A stretch of DNA of 64,000 bases from Flavobacterium frigoris (GCF_900111075.1 NZ_FOFZ01000012.1:43868-107867), one strand, 5' to 3'. Positions 18,602-28,617 are shown, numbered from the stretch's first letter. The notes: generated from the sequence alone by a model not told the origin. A program made the numbers and translations.

Positions 18602-19920
18602 TTCAATAGTTTCTTGATTGTTGTTAATTTGTCGTTATACGGAGCGTAGCGCATCGGTAAATCCAACCAATTTGCTTTTTTTACTATTCCTTTTTTATGC
18701 GAAAAAACATCAAAACTCAAAGACCCGTGATAGGCACCAATGCCACTATGTCCTACACCTCCAAAAGGCAATCGTTTATTTGAAAAATGAACTACAGTAT
18801 CATTTATACAACCTCCTCCAAAAGAGTAGTTTTGAATAATTTGTTTTGCAAATGTTTTATTCTCCGTAAAAACATACAAAGACAATGGCTTTTCATATTT
18901 TGAAATCACGGCGTGTATATCAGCATCACTAGAATATTCAAGGATAGGTAATAAAGGCCCAAATATTTCGTCCTTCATGATAAGACTGTCAAGATCAGAT
19001 TCATCAATAAGCGTTGGCGCTATATAACAGTCAGATTCATCAGATTGACCACCAAAAATGACTTTGTCGTTGTCAATCATCTCAGTTAATCGAGTCCAAT
19101 TTTTAACATTGACAATTCTGGCAAAATCAGGGGATTCTTCAGGTTTATTTCCGTATGCCGTAGTTATCTCCTCTTTCAAATAGTCAATGAACTTAAGTTT
19201 CATATTTTTTTGAATCAAGATATAATCTGGAGCAATACAGGTTTGTCCCGCATTTATGAATTTTCCCCAAACAATTCTTTTTGCCGCCAATTTTAAATTA
19301 GCAGTTTCATCAATAATACACGGATTTTTTCCGCCAAGTTCTAATGTTATCGGAGTCAGGTGTTCTGCTGCTGCCTTCGCCACTATTTTTCCAACAGGAA
19401 CGCTTCCAGTAAAAAAGATATAATCCCAGCGTTGCGATAGTAAATTTTTGGAGACATCCACACCACCCTGAATGACTTCCACGTGATTCACATGGAACGT
19501 TTTTGCTATTATTTTTGCAATAATAGCAGAAGTATTAAGCGTTAATTCCGATGGTTTTAGTACGACTTGATTTCCGGCAGCAACTGCCGAAACTAGAGGA
19601 CAAAGAGCCAATTGAAAGGGATAATTCCATGGAGCAATGATTAACACTTTTCCATAAGGTTCCTTGTAGATATAATCTGTTGAGGGAAAATTAAGTAGTG
19701 ATGGAAGAACCCTTTTTGGCTTCGCCCATGTACTCAAGTTCTTAATTGTATCTTTTAATTCAGAAATTACATAACTTGTCTCAGTTAGGACCGCTTCAAA
19801 AGCAGGCTTTTTGAAATCATCATATAAAGCTTTAATGATCTCCTCTTCATGAATTATAATATTATCAAGAAGTTTTATTAAAGTCTCTTTTCTATATTCT
19901 ATATTAGTTTTGTAGCTCAT
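18592..19920 (-). CDS. Aldehyde dehydrogenase family protein (class 3-like)
   Basis: 442 residues from the ATG at 19920. An in-frame ATG at 19950 would add ten residues, but the later start fits family alignments (SYKTNIEYRKETL). Residues seen: PWNYPFQLALCPLV, KPSEL cofactor loop, FTGSVPVGKIVA, ELGGKNPCII with the general-base Glu, and NAGQTCIAPDYILI with the catalytic Cys near 240. The C-terminus FGGVGHSGIGAYHGSLSFDVFSHKKGI is typical of the short (ALDH3/CoA-independent) aldehyde dehydrogenases that oxidise fatty or aromatic aldehydes. Its end overlaps the nitroreductase gene by 10 nt. Confidence 0.88.
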   Translation of the reverse strand: MSYKTNIEYRKETLIKLLDNIIIHEEEIIKALYDDFKKPAFEAVLTETSYVISELKDTIKNLSTWAKPKRVLPSLLNFPSTDYIYKEPYGKVLIIAPWNYPFQLALCPLVSAVAAGNQVVLKPSELTLNTSAIIAKIIAKTFHVNHVEVIQGGVDVSKNLLSQRWDYIFFTGSVPVGKIVAKAAAEHLTPITLELGGKNPCIIDETANLKLAAKRIVWGKFINAGQTCIAPDYILIQKNMKLKFIDYLKEEITTAYGNKPEESPDFARIVNVKNWTRLTEMIDNDKVIFGGQSDESDCYIAPTLIDESDLDSLIMKDEIFGPLLPILEYSSDADIHAVISKYEKPLSLYVFTENKTFAKQIIQNYSFGGGCINDTVVHFSNKRLPFGGVGHSGIGAYHGSLSFDVFSHKKGIVKKANWLDLPMRYAPYNDKLTTIKKLLKWI

Positions 19921-19993
19921 TATAAATTTGGATAAATAATTTCTATGCAAGTTAATTCTTAAATTTTAAAAATGATTTTTTATTCAACCAAAA

Positions 19994-20683
19994 TTATAGT
20001 GCATTCCAGATTACTTCATTTGGTACAGGTGCAGTAATGGATAGCGTTTCTTTTGATACTGGATGTACAAAAACTAATTTTCGTGCGTGCAAATGGATGC
20101 CGCCGTCAGGGTTGCTTCGGTCAAAACCATATTTTAAATCTCCTTTAATAGGAGAGCCTATCGCAGATAGTTGTGCTCTGATTTGATGGTGTCTTCCCGT
20201 ATGCAGATTGATTTCCAACGCAAAGTAATTGTTCAACTCCTTAAAAACGGTATAATCTAAGCTCGCTAATTTACTGTCAGGAACTTCTTTTATGTGTGCC
20301 TTTGAGGTATTATTTTTTTCGTTTCTTTTAATGAAATGAACTAAGCTGTCTTCTGGTTTAGCAGGTTTGTTTTTTACAATTGCCCAATATGTTTTTTGCG
20401 TTTCCCTGTTTTTGAATAACTCATTTAATCGCGTTAATGCTTTACTAGTTCTAGCAAAAACTACAATACCAGTCGTGGGTCTGTCTAAACGGTGCACTAC
20501 ACCGAGGAAAACTTCTCCTGGTTTGTTGTATTTTTCTTTGACATATTCCTTTACGACTTCAGATAATGGTTTGTCTCCTGTTTTGTCTCCTTGGACTATA
20601 TCTCCAACACGCTTATTCACCACAATAATATGGTTGTCTTCATGAAGGACTTGTAAGTTATTCTTGTTTGATATTTCTTTCAT
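19994..20683 (-). CDS. RluA family pseudouridine synthase
   Basis: 229 residues, single catalytic domain without an S4 domain. The catalytic motif is VVHRLDRPTTGIVVFAR (active Asp in HRLDR near residue 66), followed by HTGRHHQIRAQLSAIG and HLHARKLVFVHPVS. It isomerises uridine to pseudouridine in rRNA or tRNA. The target site cannot be read from sequence; rRNA is most likely given the RluC/RluD-like core. It ends 17 nt from the next gene on the same strand upstream (the GT39 gene), so co-transcription with the lipid-sugar genes and panB is possible. Confidence 0.9.
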   Translation of the reverse strand: MKEISNKNNLQVLHEDNHIIVVNKRVGDIVQGDKTGDKPLSEVVKEYVKEKYNKPGEVFLGVVHRLDRPTTGIVVFARTSKALTRLNELFKNRETQKTYWAIVKNKPAKPEDSLVHFIKRNEKNNTSKAHIKEVPDSKLASLDYTVFKELNNYFALEINLHTGRHHQIRAQLSAIGSPIKGDLKYGFDRSNPDGGIHLHARKLVFVHPVSKETLSITAPVPNEVIWNAL

Positions 20684-20700
20684 TAGCTAATGCTGTTCCT

Positions 20701-22131
20701 TTATTTGGATACAAAAATAGAAGTTTTATAATTGCTTTCCGTTAAAACCATTTGATCGGTAACTTTTTTCGGAATTTCATGTTCCTTTTTTTTCAATGTG
20801 ACCAAGAATATCTTCTTGTGAATTTTGAATATCGAGTCAAACTGAGTTTCATTTTTTATTAGTTGGGCTTTCCCGTTAGAATAAAACTGCCCCGAATAAC
20901 TTTTCTCTTTCCAATAGAACAACGGAATTTGTTTGTTTTCACTGTTCACTTTTAAATTTTCTAACATATATTTATCGGTGTTCATATAGTTGTTTAATTT
21001 TCCAGTGGCAAAAACGGCAAAATAAGCGATAAATACAATCAAAGGAAATGCTAAAGCAACACGAAAAATTTGTTTTTTACTTTTAAAGTCCTCCCAATAG
21101 TAAATCATTAGAAACATAATTGGTACTGTGATGGGAAGCATATAGGTGTGCAGTATATTTCTCGAAAGGGTAAAAAATATTGGAGTCCAAAATAACCATA
21201 AAACCAAGAAGGCTACCCAACTGTTTTTTAAAATTGTTTTTCTGTTTTTCCAAAGTTTATAAAAAACAATTTGTACCCAAGGGAAACCAAAGGCAATCAT
21301 GAACAACCAAATCATGCCTAAGGGCTGGGATTTAGGTCTGCCATATAAATCTCCTTTCCATCCAGATTCTACAAACCGTTTGTAATGCTCTCCAATGATA
21401 AAATAGTCAAGAAAACCAGGGGCTTTTTGTTCTGCTAAATAATACCAAGGAACGGCAATCACGGCAACAATAAGGGTTCCAATAATTATTGAAAATTTTG
21501 AAAATAATTCTTTAAATCTTTTAGGATCGAGTACGCACCATAAAAAAATGGGAGGGAGAGTTAGCATCAATACCAGCGGGCCTTTTGCCAATAAACCTAA
21601 CCCAAGAAAAACAAAGAAAAGGTAATTCCAATAGGTTTTATGTGGAGAATTCATGGTTTTCCAAAATGCAATCATTACCATTGTGGTGCAAAATGAAAAA
21701 GCGGTATCAGTAGAAACAACACCAGTGTGAATCAGAAATTCAGGCATGGTTAATAAAATAAAGCCTGGAAGATAAAAAGACATTCCTGTTTTTTTGGCAA
21801 TTTTCCCTGTGATGACCAGAATTAAGACATTCAATAACAAAGAAGGCAGTCTCGAAGCAAATTCATTGATGCCAAAAATGATATAACTCACAGCCGAAAG
21901 CCAAGTGGATAGCGGTGGTTTTGCCATAAAAGGAACTCCATAATCTATTTGCGGTACAATCCATTCGTTAGTGTCCCACATGATTCTTGCTATTTCAGCA
22001 TATCGTGCTTCCGTTTTATCTAGTAAAGGAATAGAGTAGGTCAATAACAACCGGAACAGGATAATAATAATTACAGAAATATAAAGAATATAGGAGTTGT
22101 TTTTAAATTTATCTGCAATCATAGTCTTCAA
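20701..22131 (-). CDS. ArnT-like glycosyltransferase (GT39/GT83 family)
   Basis: 476 residues with about a dozen hydrophobic segments. The first periplasmic loop carries LLDKTEARYAEIARIMWDTNEW, the acidic catalytic motif of the GT-C fold in ArnT and protein mannosyltransferases, followed by MAKPPLSTWLSA. These enzymes take a sugar from an undecaprenyl- or dolichyl-phosphate carrier and add it to lipid A or protein at the outer face of the inner membrane. The GT2 gene that could make the carrier-sugar lies only 3 nt upstream, a classic pairing. Lipid A or another envelope glycan is the likely acceptor (inference). Confidence 0.85.
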   Translation of the reverse strand: MKTMIADKFKNNSYILYISVIIIILFRLLLTYSIPLLDKTEARYAEIARIMWDTNEWIVPQIDYGVPFMAKPPLSTWLSAVSYIIFGINEFASRLPSLLLNVLILVITGKIAKKTGMSFYLPGFILLTMPEFLIHTGVVSTDTAFSFCTTMVMIAFWKTMNSPHKTYWNYLFFVFLGLGLLAKGPLVLMLTLPPIFLWCVLDPKRFKELFSKFSIIIGTLIVAVIAVPWYYLAEQKAPGFLDYFIIGEHYKRFVESGWKGDLYGRPKSQPLGMIWLFMIAFGFPWVQIVFYKLWKNRKTILKNSWVAFLVLWLFWTPIFFTLSRNILHTYMLPITVPIMFLMIYYWEDFKSKKQIFRVALAFPLIVFIAYFAVFATGKLNNYMNTDKYMLENLKVNSENKQIPLFYWKEKSYSGQFYSNGKAQLIKNETQFDSIFKIHKKIFLVTLKKKEHEIPKKVTDQMVLTESNYKTSIFVSK

Positions 22132-22134
22132 GTT

Positions 22135-22896
22135 TTAGATAGATGAATTTTGTAATAAATTTTTATATTTCTTATTTATTTGGTACAAATCAGTCCAAAG
22201 TTTAAAAAAATAAGTTGGTTTTACTTTAGAATTTCCTTTTTCAACCCAAGAATTTAAAGGAGCCTCATGCATTTTTCGGATTGCTTTTTCTTTTCCGAAA
22301 AGAACCATCATTCTAAAGAATAATTCAACATCAAAAAGCCATTTTGAAAGGAACTCTTCTTTGAATAAAAGTTCCGAAACCACTTTGGTAAAAACCTTGC
22401 AGCCACATTGAGTATCATACACTTTTAAACCCAATACTTGTGAAATAAAAGTAGCGATGACTCTACCTAATAAAAAGCGGCTATTTTCACGAACTATTTC
22501 AGATCCGATTTTTCTAATGCGAGAACCAAAACAAAACACGACATCCTCTTTCAAGTAGGCAGTAAGGTCCATGAATTCTTCAAGTGATGTTGCTAAATCG
22601 GCATCCAGATACCCGATGAATTGGTGGTGGAAGTTTTGGTTGCAATAATTGATACCTATTCTGACCGCTTCTGCTTTTCCTGAATTTTTCAGCAACGAAA
22701 CAATATGAACCTTCTCAGAACACTTTTGCTGCAAGAGAGTAAGCACCTGCAGCGTTTTATCAGTTGAACCGTCATTTACAAAACAAATAATCGCTTCGGG
22801 AGTCGTGTCAAGAAATGTTAAATATTCGTTTAACGGTAGGCCTTTTTCTTCATTATAACAGGGAATAACTATACAAGTACAAGGTATTTCACGCAT
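22135..22896 (-). CDS. GT2 glycosyltransferase, polyprenyl-phosphate sugar synthase-like
   Basis: 253 residues, GT-A fold. VIPCYNEEKGLPLNEY opens the nucleotide-sugar site and FVNDGSTDKT continues it. GYLDADLATSLEEF holds the DxD metal motif near residue 97. YDTQCGCKVFTK and LSKWLFDVELFFRM match the dolichyl-phosphate beta-glucosyltransferase/ArnC group. No C-terminal membrane helices are evident. It should load a sugar onto a polyprenyl phosphate for the ArnT-like enzyme encoded immediately downstream. Confidence 0.87.
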   Translation of the reverse strand: MREIPCTCIVIPCYNEEKGLPLNEYLTFLDTTPEAIICFVNDGSTDKTLQVLTLLQQKCSEKVHIVSLLKNSGKAEAVRIGINYCNQNFHHQFIGYLDADLATSLEEFMDLTAYLKEDVVFCFGSRIRKIGSEIVRENSRFLLGRVIATFISQVLGLKVYDTQCGCKVFTKVVSELLFKEEFLSKWLFDVELFFRMMVLFGKEKAIRKMHEAPLNSWVEKGNSKVKPTYFFKLWTDLYQINKKYKNLLQNSSI

Positions 22897-22961
22897 AATA
22901 GGTCGTATTTATTTTAAGACAAATATATAACCTTACTTCTTAAAGTAACTTTAATAAATGG

Positions 22962-23780
22962 TTAATACTGCTCCTTGTCATTTGGGAAGTCACTCGATTT
23001 TACATCAGCAACATATTGACCAATGGCGATTGTCATATCATCATATAGATTCATGTATCTTCTCAGGAAACGGGGACTAAATTCATTGTTCATCCCTAAC
23101 ATATCATGAATAACAAGTACTTGTCCGTCAACGCCACCTCCAGCACCAATTCCTATTACTGGAATCGAAATGCTTTTGGCCACTTTTTCAGCTAAATGAG
23201 CTGGAATTTTTTCTAAAACCAAAGCAAAACAACCTAGTCTTTCTAACAATTGAGCATCTTCAACTAATTTTTCTGCTTCTTCTTCTTCCTTGGCACGAAC
23301 GGTATAGGTTCCAAATTTATAGATGGATTGAGGTGTTAAACCCAAATGTCCCATTACTGGAATACCTGCATTTAATATTTTTTTAATTGATTCTTTAATT
23401 TCTTTTCCACCTTCTAGTTTTACTGCATGTCCTCCGCTTTCTTTCATAATTCTAATTGATGAACGCAAAGCTTCCTTAGGATCTGATTGGTAACTTCCAA
23501 AAGGTAAATCTACCACAACTAAGGCTCTTTCAATTGCTCTAACAACTGAAGAGGCATGGTATATCATTTGGTCTAAAGTAATTGGTAAAGTTGTTTCATG
23601 TCCAGCCATCACATTTGAAGCAGAATCACCCACAAGAATAACATCAATACCGGCTGTATCCACAATTTTAGCCATGGTGTAATCATAAGCGGTCAGCATA
23701 GAGATTTTTTCTCCATTTGCTTTCATTTCAATCAATGATTTAGTGGTAATTCTTTTGTAATCTTTTTTAGCGACAGACAT
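22962..23780 (-). CDS. panB: 3-Methyl-2-oxobutanoate hydroxymethyltransferase (pantothenate synthesis)
   Basis: 272 residues. [41 protein letters not shown] is the N-terminal signature block, with DLPFGSYQ and VKLEGG following and [13 protein letters not shown] at about 137-150. It transfers a hydroxymethyl group from 5,10-methylene-tetrahydrofolate to ketoisovalerate, the first committed step to pantothenate and coenzyme A. No panC or panD is in the window. It may share a transcript with the GT2, GT39 and pseudouridine synthase genes downstream (gaps of 65, 3 and 17 nt). Confidence 0.95.
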   Translation of the reverse strand: MSVAKKDYKRITTKSLIEMKANGEKISMLTAYDYTMAKIVDTAGIDVILVGDSASNVMAGHETTLPITLDQMIYHASSVVRAIERALVVVDLPFGSYQSDPKEALRSSIRIMKESGGHAVKLEGGKEIKESIKKILNAGIPVMGHLGLTPQSIYKFGTYTVRAKEEEEAEKLVEDAQLLERLGCFALVLEKIPAHLAEKVAKSISIPVIGIGAGGGVDGQVLVIHDMLGMNNEFSPRFLRRYMNLYDDMTIAIGQYVADVKSSDFPNDKEQY

Positions 23781-23832
23781 AGTTATGTTTTTATGAGTTG
23801 TAAAAGTAGTAAAACAAATGATTCTGAAGCAA

Positions 23833-23866
23833 AAAAATGGATTCGACTTTCATCGAATCCATTTTT
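23833..23866. terminator. Strong bidirectional-type terminator
   Basis: Perfect 14-bp stem (AAAAATGGATTCGA at 23833-23846 with TCGAATCCATTTTT at 23853-23866, 6-nt loop). It lies just after the stop of the GH3 gene on the minus strand and upstream of panB, insulating the two. Confidence 0.85.
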
Positions 23867-23887
23867 ATAAAGTACCCTTTTAGAGAA

Positions 23888-26355
23888 TTAGTGTTTCAAA
23901 TCAGTAAATTTTAAATTAGGAGCAAATGCCGGATTTGTTTTTTCTACTACTTTTTCATCGGTCAATAAAAATACAGCTGTTTTTTTAATGTCTATAGAAG
24001 AAGCACCAACACTTACTTTATAGTCACCAGAGTCAGCAACCCAAGCATTTTTTATTGGAACAAATGAAGCTAGATCTTTAACGCTTATTTCTAAAGTGAT
24101 GGTTTGACTTTCACCAGGCTGTAATAAATTGGTTTTTCCAAAAGCCTTTAATTCTTCTTTTGGTTTATCTATTGATTTTGATGGAGCAGAAAGATACAAC
24201 TCAACTACTTCTTTTCCTGCAGTTTTCCCTATGTTTTTTATGGTAACTGCAACGCTCATTTTGTCTTTGAATGTTTTCGAACCTAGAGTAAGATCTGAAT
24301 ATTCAAATGCAGTATAAGATAATCCGTAACCAAATTCATAAGATGGTTTTACATTAAATGTGTTATAGTAGCGGTAACCAACATAAATTCCATCTTCATA
24401 GGCAACACTAGTTGGGTTTTCGGCAGGTATTCCGATCCAGTTTTTAAATGAAGGAGTGTCTTCATATTTAATAGGGAAAGTCATGGTTAGTTTTCCTGAG
24501 GGTGTTACTTTTCCTGTAAAAACATCAGCTACTGAATTTCCGCCTTCTTGACCCGGTTGCCAAGGTAGAAGAATAGCATCTACTTTGTCTTTCCAGCTAG
24601 CGGTCTCAATTACACCTCCTATGTTTAAAATTACAACTACTTTTTTTCCTTGCGCATGAAATGCTGCAGAAACGTTGTCAATCAAATTAATCTCGTCATG
24701 TGCTAAATTAAAATCATTATCAACATTTCTATCGTCTGCCTCTCCTGCATTTCTTCCAATTGTAAGTACAGCAAGTTCAGATGAATTAGCCTTGTTAGCA
24801 ATAATTTCTTTAGTTAATTCAAATTCTTCAATTCTTTTTGGCGTTGCCAATAATCCACCTTCTTTCTCTCGACGTGCCATTTCTTTTACTTTTTGTTCAG
24901 CTACAAATGGTTTATATAGTGCTTCTAGTTCTTTATCAATTGAAAATCCTGAATTAGTCATTCCGTCAATTAGTGAAATAGAGTAAGCCTCATTTACGTC
25001 ACCACTTCCAGTTCCACCCGAAATAAAATCATAAGATGTATTTCCGAAAACAGCTAAAGGAGATGATTTTGAAGTAAACGGCAAAATATTATTGTCATTT
25101 TTAAGTAGGATAGTTCCCTCCGAGGCAGCTTGTCTTGTGACTTCTGCATTTTCTTTTAAGTTTGGTTTATTGGAATACTTGTAATTATTCATAGCTGGTG
25201 ATCTCAATACTAATTCCAATGCTCGTCTTAATCCAATGTCAAGTACTTCTTTTGATAGAGTACCGTTTTTAATATTTTTCAAAATAGCTTGTTGTTGATT
25301 AGGAAGACCTGGCATTAATAAATCATTCCCCGCCGAGATTTGTTTTATAACATCGCTAACGGCATCTTTTTTAAATGAAGCCTTGAAACTATCGTATCCA
25401 CCAAACCAGTCCGACATAACTAAACCTTTAAAACCCCATTCTTTGCGAAGAATAGTGGTTAATAAATCCTTTCTAGCTGATGTATAAGTACCATTAATTA
25501 AATTATAAGAAGACATTACTGTCCACGGTTGCGCTTCTTTAACAGTAATTTCAAAACCTCTTAAATAGATTTCTCGCATCGCTCTTTCACTAATATGCGC
25601 ATTTACTCCCATGCGGTTTCGTTCTTGATTGTTAGCTGCAAAATGTTTGATTGACGTTCCAACACCATTAGATTGCACTCCATTTACCATTGCGGCAGCT
25701 ATTTTTCCAGAAAAAGTGGGTCTTCTGAATAATATTCAAAATTTCTGCCACAAAGTGGGTTTCTGTGAATGTTCATTCCTGGTCCTAACAATACATCAAT
25801 TCCATACTCTTTAACTTCATTTCCCATAGAGGTTCCAACAGTATAAATAAGTGCTTCATTCCAAGTGGAAGCTAAAGCGGTTCCCACTGGAAATGCTGTA
25901 GCGTAATAAGTGTTTTTGGCATTTTCTCGTACGGGTTTAATGCGTACTCCTGCAGGTCCATCAGAGACAACAATAGCAGGAATTCCTAATCTTTTTATTT
26001 CATAAGTTCCCCCTGCAGCTCCAGGAACTTTCCCTTGGAAAGCACCAATAATTGGTGTAAAAGTGAGTTGATCAAAACCTGGCATTCCAGTTCCTACTAG
26101 CATACTTGCTTTTTCTTCATCAGTCATTTTATTGATTAAATCTTGGATACGATCTTCAATAGGAAGGCGGTAATCTTCATATTTATCTAGTTTGCCGTTT
26201 TTATTATAGTCTGTAAAAGTGAATCCATTTATCGTAATAGTTGGGTTATTATTTGGCTTTAAGATTTGTTGGCTTGTGGTCCAGGAAATTGATAAAAACA
26301 CTACAGCAGAAAGAAGCGTGGTTGCAGCTAATCTCTTGATTCGATAATTTTTCAT
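23888..26355 (-). pseudogene. GH3 beta-glycosidase gene broken by a one-base frameshift
   Basis: Two adjacent frames together encode one secreted GH3 enzyme of about 822 residues. The N-terminal part (26355-25699, 218 aa) has a signal peptide and runs through NIHRNPLCGRNFEYYSEDPLF before meeting a stop. The rest (ATG at 25690, to 23888, 600 aa) resumes with MVNGVQSNGVGTSIKHFAANN. One missing base in the A5 run at 25711-25715 (T on the coding strand) explains it: restoring it gives SEDPLFSGKIAAAMVNG, as expected for the family. The nucleophile Asp is in GLVMSDWFGGYD. The C-terminal fibronectin-like domain is intact. It hydrolyses beta-glucosides or beta-xylosides if expressed. The break may be a real mutation or a sequencing error. 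Confidence 0.88.
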
Positions 26356-26382
26356 AAGTCAATTTTTAGTTTTTTAATTTTC

Positions 26383-26403
26383 ATTGCTTCATTATGAAGC
26401 AAT
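26383..26403. promoter_or_regulatory. 21-bp perfect palindrome between GH3 gene and Nudix-type regulator
   Basis: ATTGCTTCAT, one central T, ATGAAGCAAT: a perfect odd-centred palindrome 28 bp upstream of the GH3 ATG and in the divergent region with the regulator gene. A second, 14-bp perfect palindrome (CCTATTTTAATAGG) lies at 26457-26470, 45 bp before the regulator ATG. Position and symmetry suggest operators for the adjacent regulator; a transcript hairpin is the alternative. Confidence 0.6.
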
Positions 26404-26514
26404 AGTAATCTTTTTTTTTAATATTTGCAAAAAAAGAATCAATATAATTGTGATTTCCTATTTTAATAGGAGGTATTGGATTCAAAATGGTATTTTTGTA
26501 ACGAATTATCAACA

Positions 26515-27261
26515 ATGGAGTTAAAAAAAATTATAGAAGAAAAATCGCAGGAGTCATGGGAAATTTATTTGCCAAGTATCTCTATTGACTGCGTTGTATT
26601 TGGTTTTCATGATGCAACACTGAAAGTTTTGGTTTTGAAAATGAAAGACAAAAACCTTTGGGGATTGCCGGGAGGCTATGTTAACAAGCTCGAAAATTTA
26701 AGCGAGGCCGCTAGTAGAATTCTTAAAAAACGTACAGGTGCAGAAAATATTTACCTAAATCAATTTAGAGCTTTTGGCGATTTAGATCGTTCAGAAGGAT
26801 TTTTTGAGGAGTATGCTGATACGGTATGGAATAAGCAGCGATTTGTTTCTATTGGATTTTATGCATTAGTTGATTATTCTAAAGTAAATTTAATTATCGA
26901 CAATTTTTCTGATGCCTGTGAATGGAAATCCATTGAAGAACTACCGGAATTTATGATGGATCATCAAACTATTTTTAACACCGCACTAATAACATTGCGA
27001 AAGCAATTAAATGATAAACCGATAGGTTATAATCTATTACCGGAAAAATTCACTATGCCTGAACTTCAAAAATTGTATGAAATCATTTTAGGTAAAAAAT
27101 TAAATAGAGGTAATTTTTATCGAAAAATGTTGCGGTATGATATTCTCTTTAAATTAGACGAGAGTAGAAAAGGCGGTGCGCATAAGGCTCCAGATTTGTA
27201 TCAGTTTGATCTAGAAAAATATGAAGTAGCCTTGAAAGAGGGACTGAACAACGGTTGGTAA
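26515..27261 (+). CDS. Nudix-fold transcriptional regulator (NrtR/AraR-like)
   Basis: 248 residues from the ATG at 26515; a TTG at 26476 would add 13 residues and is less likely. The N-terminal Nudix domain has GLPGGYVNKLENLSEAASR, but the box then reads RILKKRTG where a hydrolase has REUxEExG. The metal-binding glutamates are therefore lost and the domain should sense a ligand rather than hydrolyse one. A winged-helix domain follows (about 180-248, FTMPELQKLYEIILGKKLNR, GAHKAPDLYQFD). In Bacteroides such proteins (AraR) control sugar catabolism. Here the divergent neighbour is a GH3 glycosidase, a plausible target. Confidence 0.85.
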   Translation: MELKKIIEEKSQESWEIYLPSISIDCVVFGFHDATLKVLVLKMKDKNLWGLPGGYVNKLENLSEAASRILKKRTGAENIYLNQFRAFGDLDRSEGFFEEYADTVWNKQRFVSIGFYALVDYSKVNLIIDNFSDACEWKSIEELPEFMMDHQTIFNTALITLRKQLNDKPIGYNLLPEKFTMPELQKLYEIILGKKLNRGNFYRKMLRYDILFKLDESRKGGAHKAPDLYQFDLEKYEVALKEGLNNGW

Positions 27262-27270
27262 TAAGTAATA

Positions 27271-27299
27271 AAAAAAGAAGCAACTTTGCTTCTTTTTTT
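27271..27299. terminator. Terminator between convergent genes
   Basis: AAAAAAGAAGC (27271-27281) pairs with GCTTCTTTTTT (27288-27298) across a 6-nt loop, starting 9 nt after the regulator stop and followed by T. It can serve both converging transcripts. Confidence 0.8.
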
Positions 27300-27342
27300 A
27301 TGCTTGATGCAAACTGTATTTGATGTAATTGAATTTGCAAAA

Positions 27343-28392
27343 TTAATTTTTCTTTAGAATTTTGTCCAATACTTTAATGTAATCATCAATAGAATCAGTA
27401 TTGGTATTTATGGCTATACTATCGTTTCCATAAGGTTGATACATCTTTATATTATCACGAGAAAAAAGACCGACAGTAGGCACTTTCGAAGCGCTGGCCA
27501 AATGCATAATTCCGCTATCGCCTCCTATAAACGCTTCTGTATTTGCCATAAGCGCGCCTATTTCGCGAACATCTTTGCTGTAAAATGTTGGTGCTTTGAA
27601 ACCTATTTGCGAAACGTTTTCCACGGGTAATACTTCGATGATATTGTAGTCTGTATACTCCGCTTTTAGGCGGTCATAGAAGGGAGCCCACCATGATTCT
27701 GGATAGCATTTGTCCGCTGTAGCAAAAGTAAAGATGCAAATGGTTTTCTTGTCGTTTTGTACAATATTATGTAAAGTCTTCTTTGCTTCCGCAAGTTCTG
27801 AAGGACTTAGCTTTAAGTCTAAATTAGGAACAGGGCTATTGTTTTCTTTAAATCCAAGTTTAGTTAAGTAATGTCTGAAGTTGTACACAGGGTATTTAGC
27901 AATATGCTCATAATCGTTGTACTTCAATTGAATATCATCAACATCATCTCCAAAAAACTTATATTTTGAATTCACAAATTGCGCAGATAATCTTCCAGAC
28001 GAAGAGTTTTCTACTACATTTATCACAATGTCATAACTGTATTTTTTTAAGGAAAGCCATCCTTTAACGTATTTTGTAAGCTCCTTAAAAGGTTTTCTTG
28101 GGAGACGAATTATTCGATTTATATTGGTGTAATTTTGAAAAATGATGGGCGCTAAACCACCATTCACAAATAAATCTATTTCACAGTCTGGAAAAGTTGC
28201 AATAACATCCTGCACTAGTGGAGTGATTAACAATTGATTTCCTAATCTAGGATTGGGTCTACAAATTAGAATTTTTTTAAACTCCACTTTTGTCAAATCG
28301 ATATTTTGATCAAATTGTGAAGCCCCGACGTTCTTCGTAAGGCGACGCATTAGTTTTCGTCTTAATGCGTTAATGTCTGTTTTTAAACTCAT
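27343..28392 (-). CDS. GT9 family glycosyltransferase (LPS heptosyltransferase-like)
   Basis: 349 residues, GT-B fold. KKILICRPNPRLGNQLLITPLVQDVIATFP (about residues 33-62) is the N-terminal block of ADP-heptose:LPS transferases. The donor-binding C-terminal half has ICIFTFATADKCYPESWWAPF and EAFIGGDSGIMHLASASKVPTVGLF near 290-315. It should add a heptose-like or other sugar to the lipopolysaccharide core at the cytoplasmic face of the inner membrane. No other LPS core gene is adjacent, so acceptor and sugar are uncertain. Confidence 0.87.
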   Translation of the reverse strand: MSLKTDINALRRKLMRRLTKNVGASQFDQNIDLTKVEFKKILICRPNPRLGNQLLITPLVQDVIATFPDCEIDLFVNGGLAPIIFQNYTNINRIIRLPRKPFKELTKYVKGWLSLKKYSYDIVINVVENSSSGRLSAQFVNSKYKFFGDDVDDIQLKYNDYEHIAKYPVYNFRHYLTKLGFKENNSPVPNLDLKLSPSELAEAKKTLHNIVQNDKKTICIFTFATADKCYPESWWAPFYDRLKAEYTDYNIIEVLPVENVSQIGFKAPTFYSKDVREIGALMANTEAFIGGDSGIMHLASASKVPTVGLFSRDNIKMYQPYGNDSIAINTNTDSIDDYIKVLDKILKKN

Positions 28393-28617
28393 GATTTATA
28401 TAAAATTTATTTTGATATAAGCTCTAATTCTTATTTCCTTAGCTATTGTAAAATAGTTTTCAAAGGAACGATTTTTTTTTATATCCTAAAGTAGGAAAGT
28501 GATGCTTTAAGCAAAAAAGAGGAGTACTCTATTCCCAGTTGTTTTTTAAATGGCATGTGTTTTGCGTTAGTGCAACGGATTGTATTGCTGTAGTACAATT
28601 TAAGAAAAGCAAAAACC

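Noticed and set aside
25699..25720. Programmed frameshifting to join the two GH3 frames
   Set aside because: The site has a short A/T run, but no slippery heptamer with a stem-loop is evident, and GH3 enzymes are not known to use frameshifting. Mutation or sequencing error is simpler.
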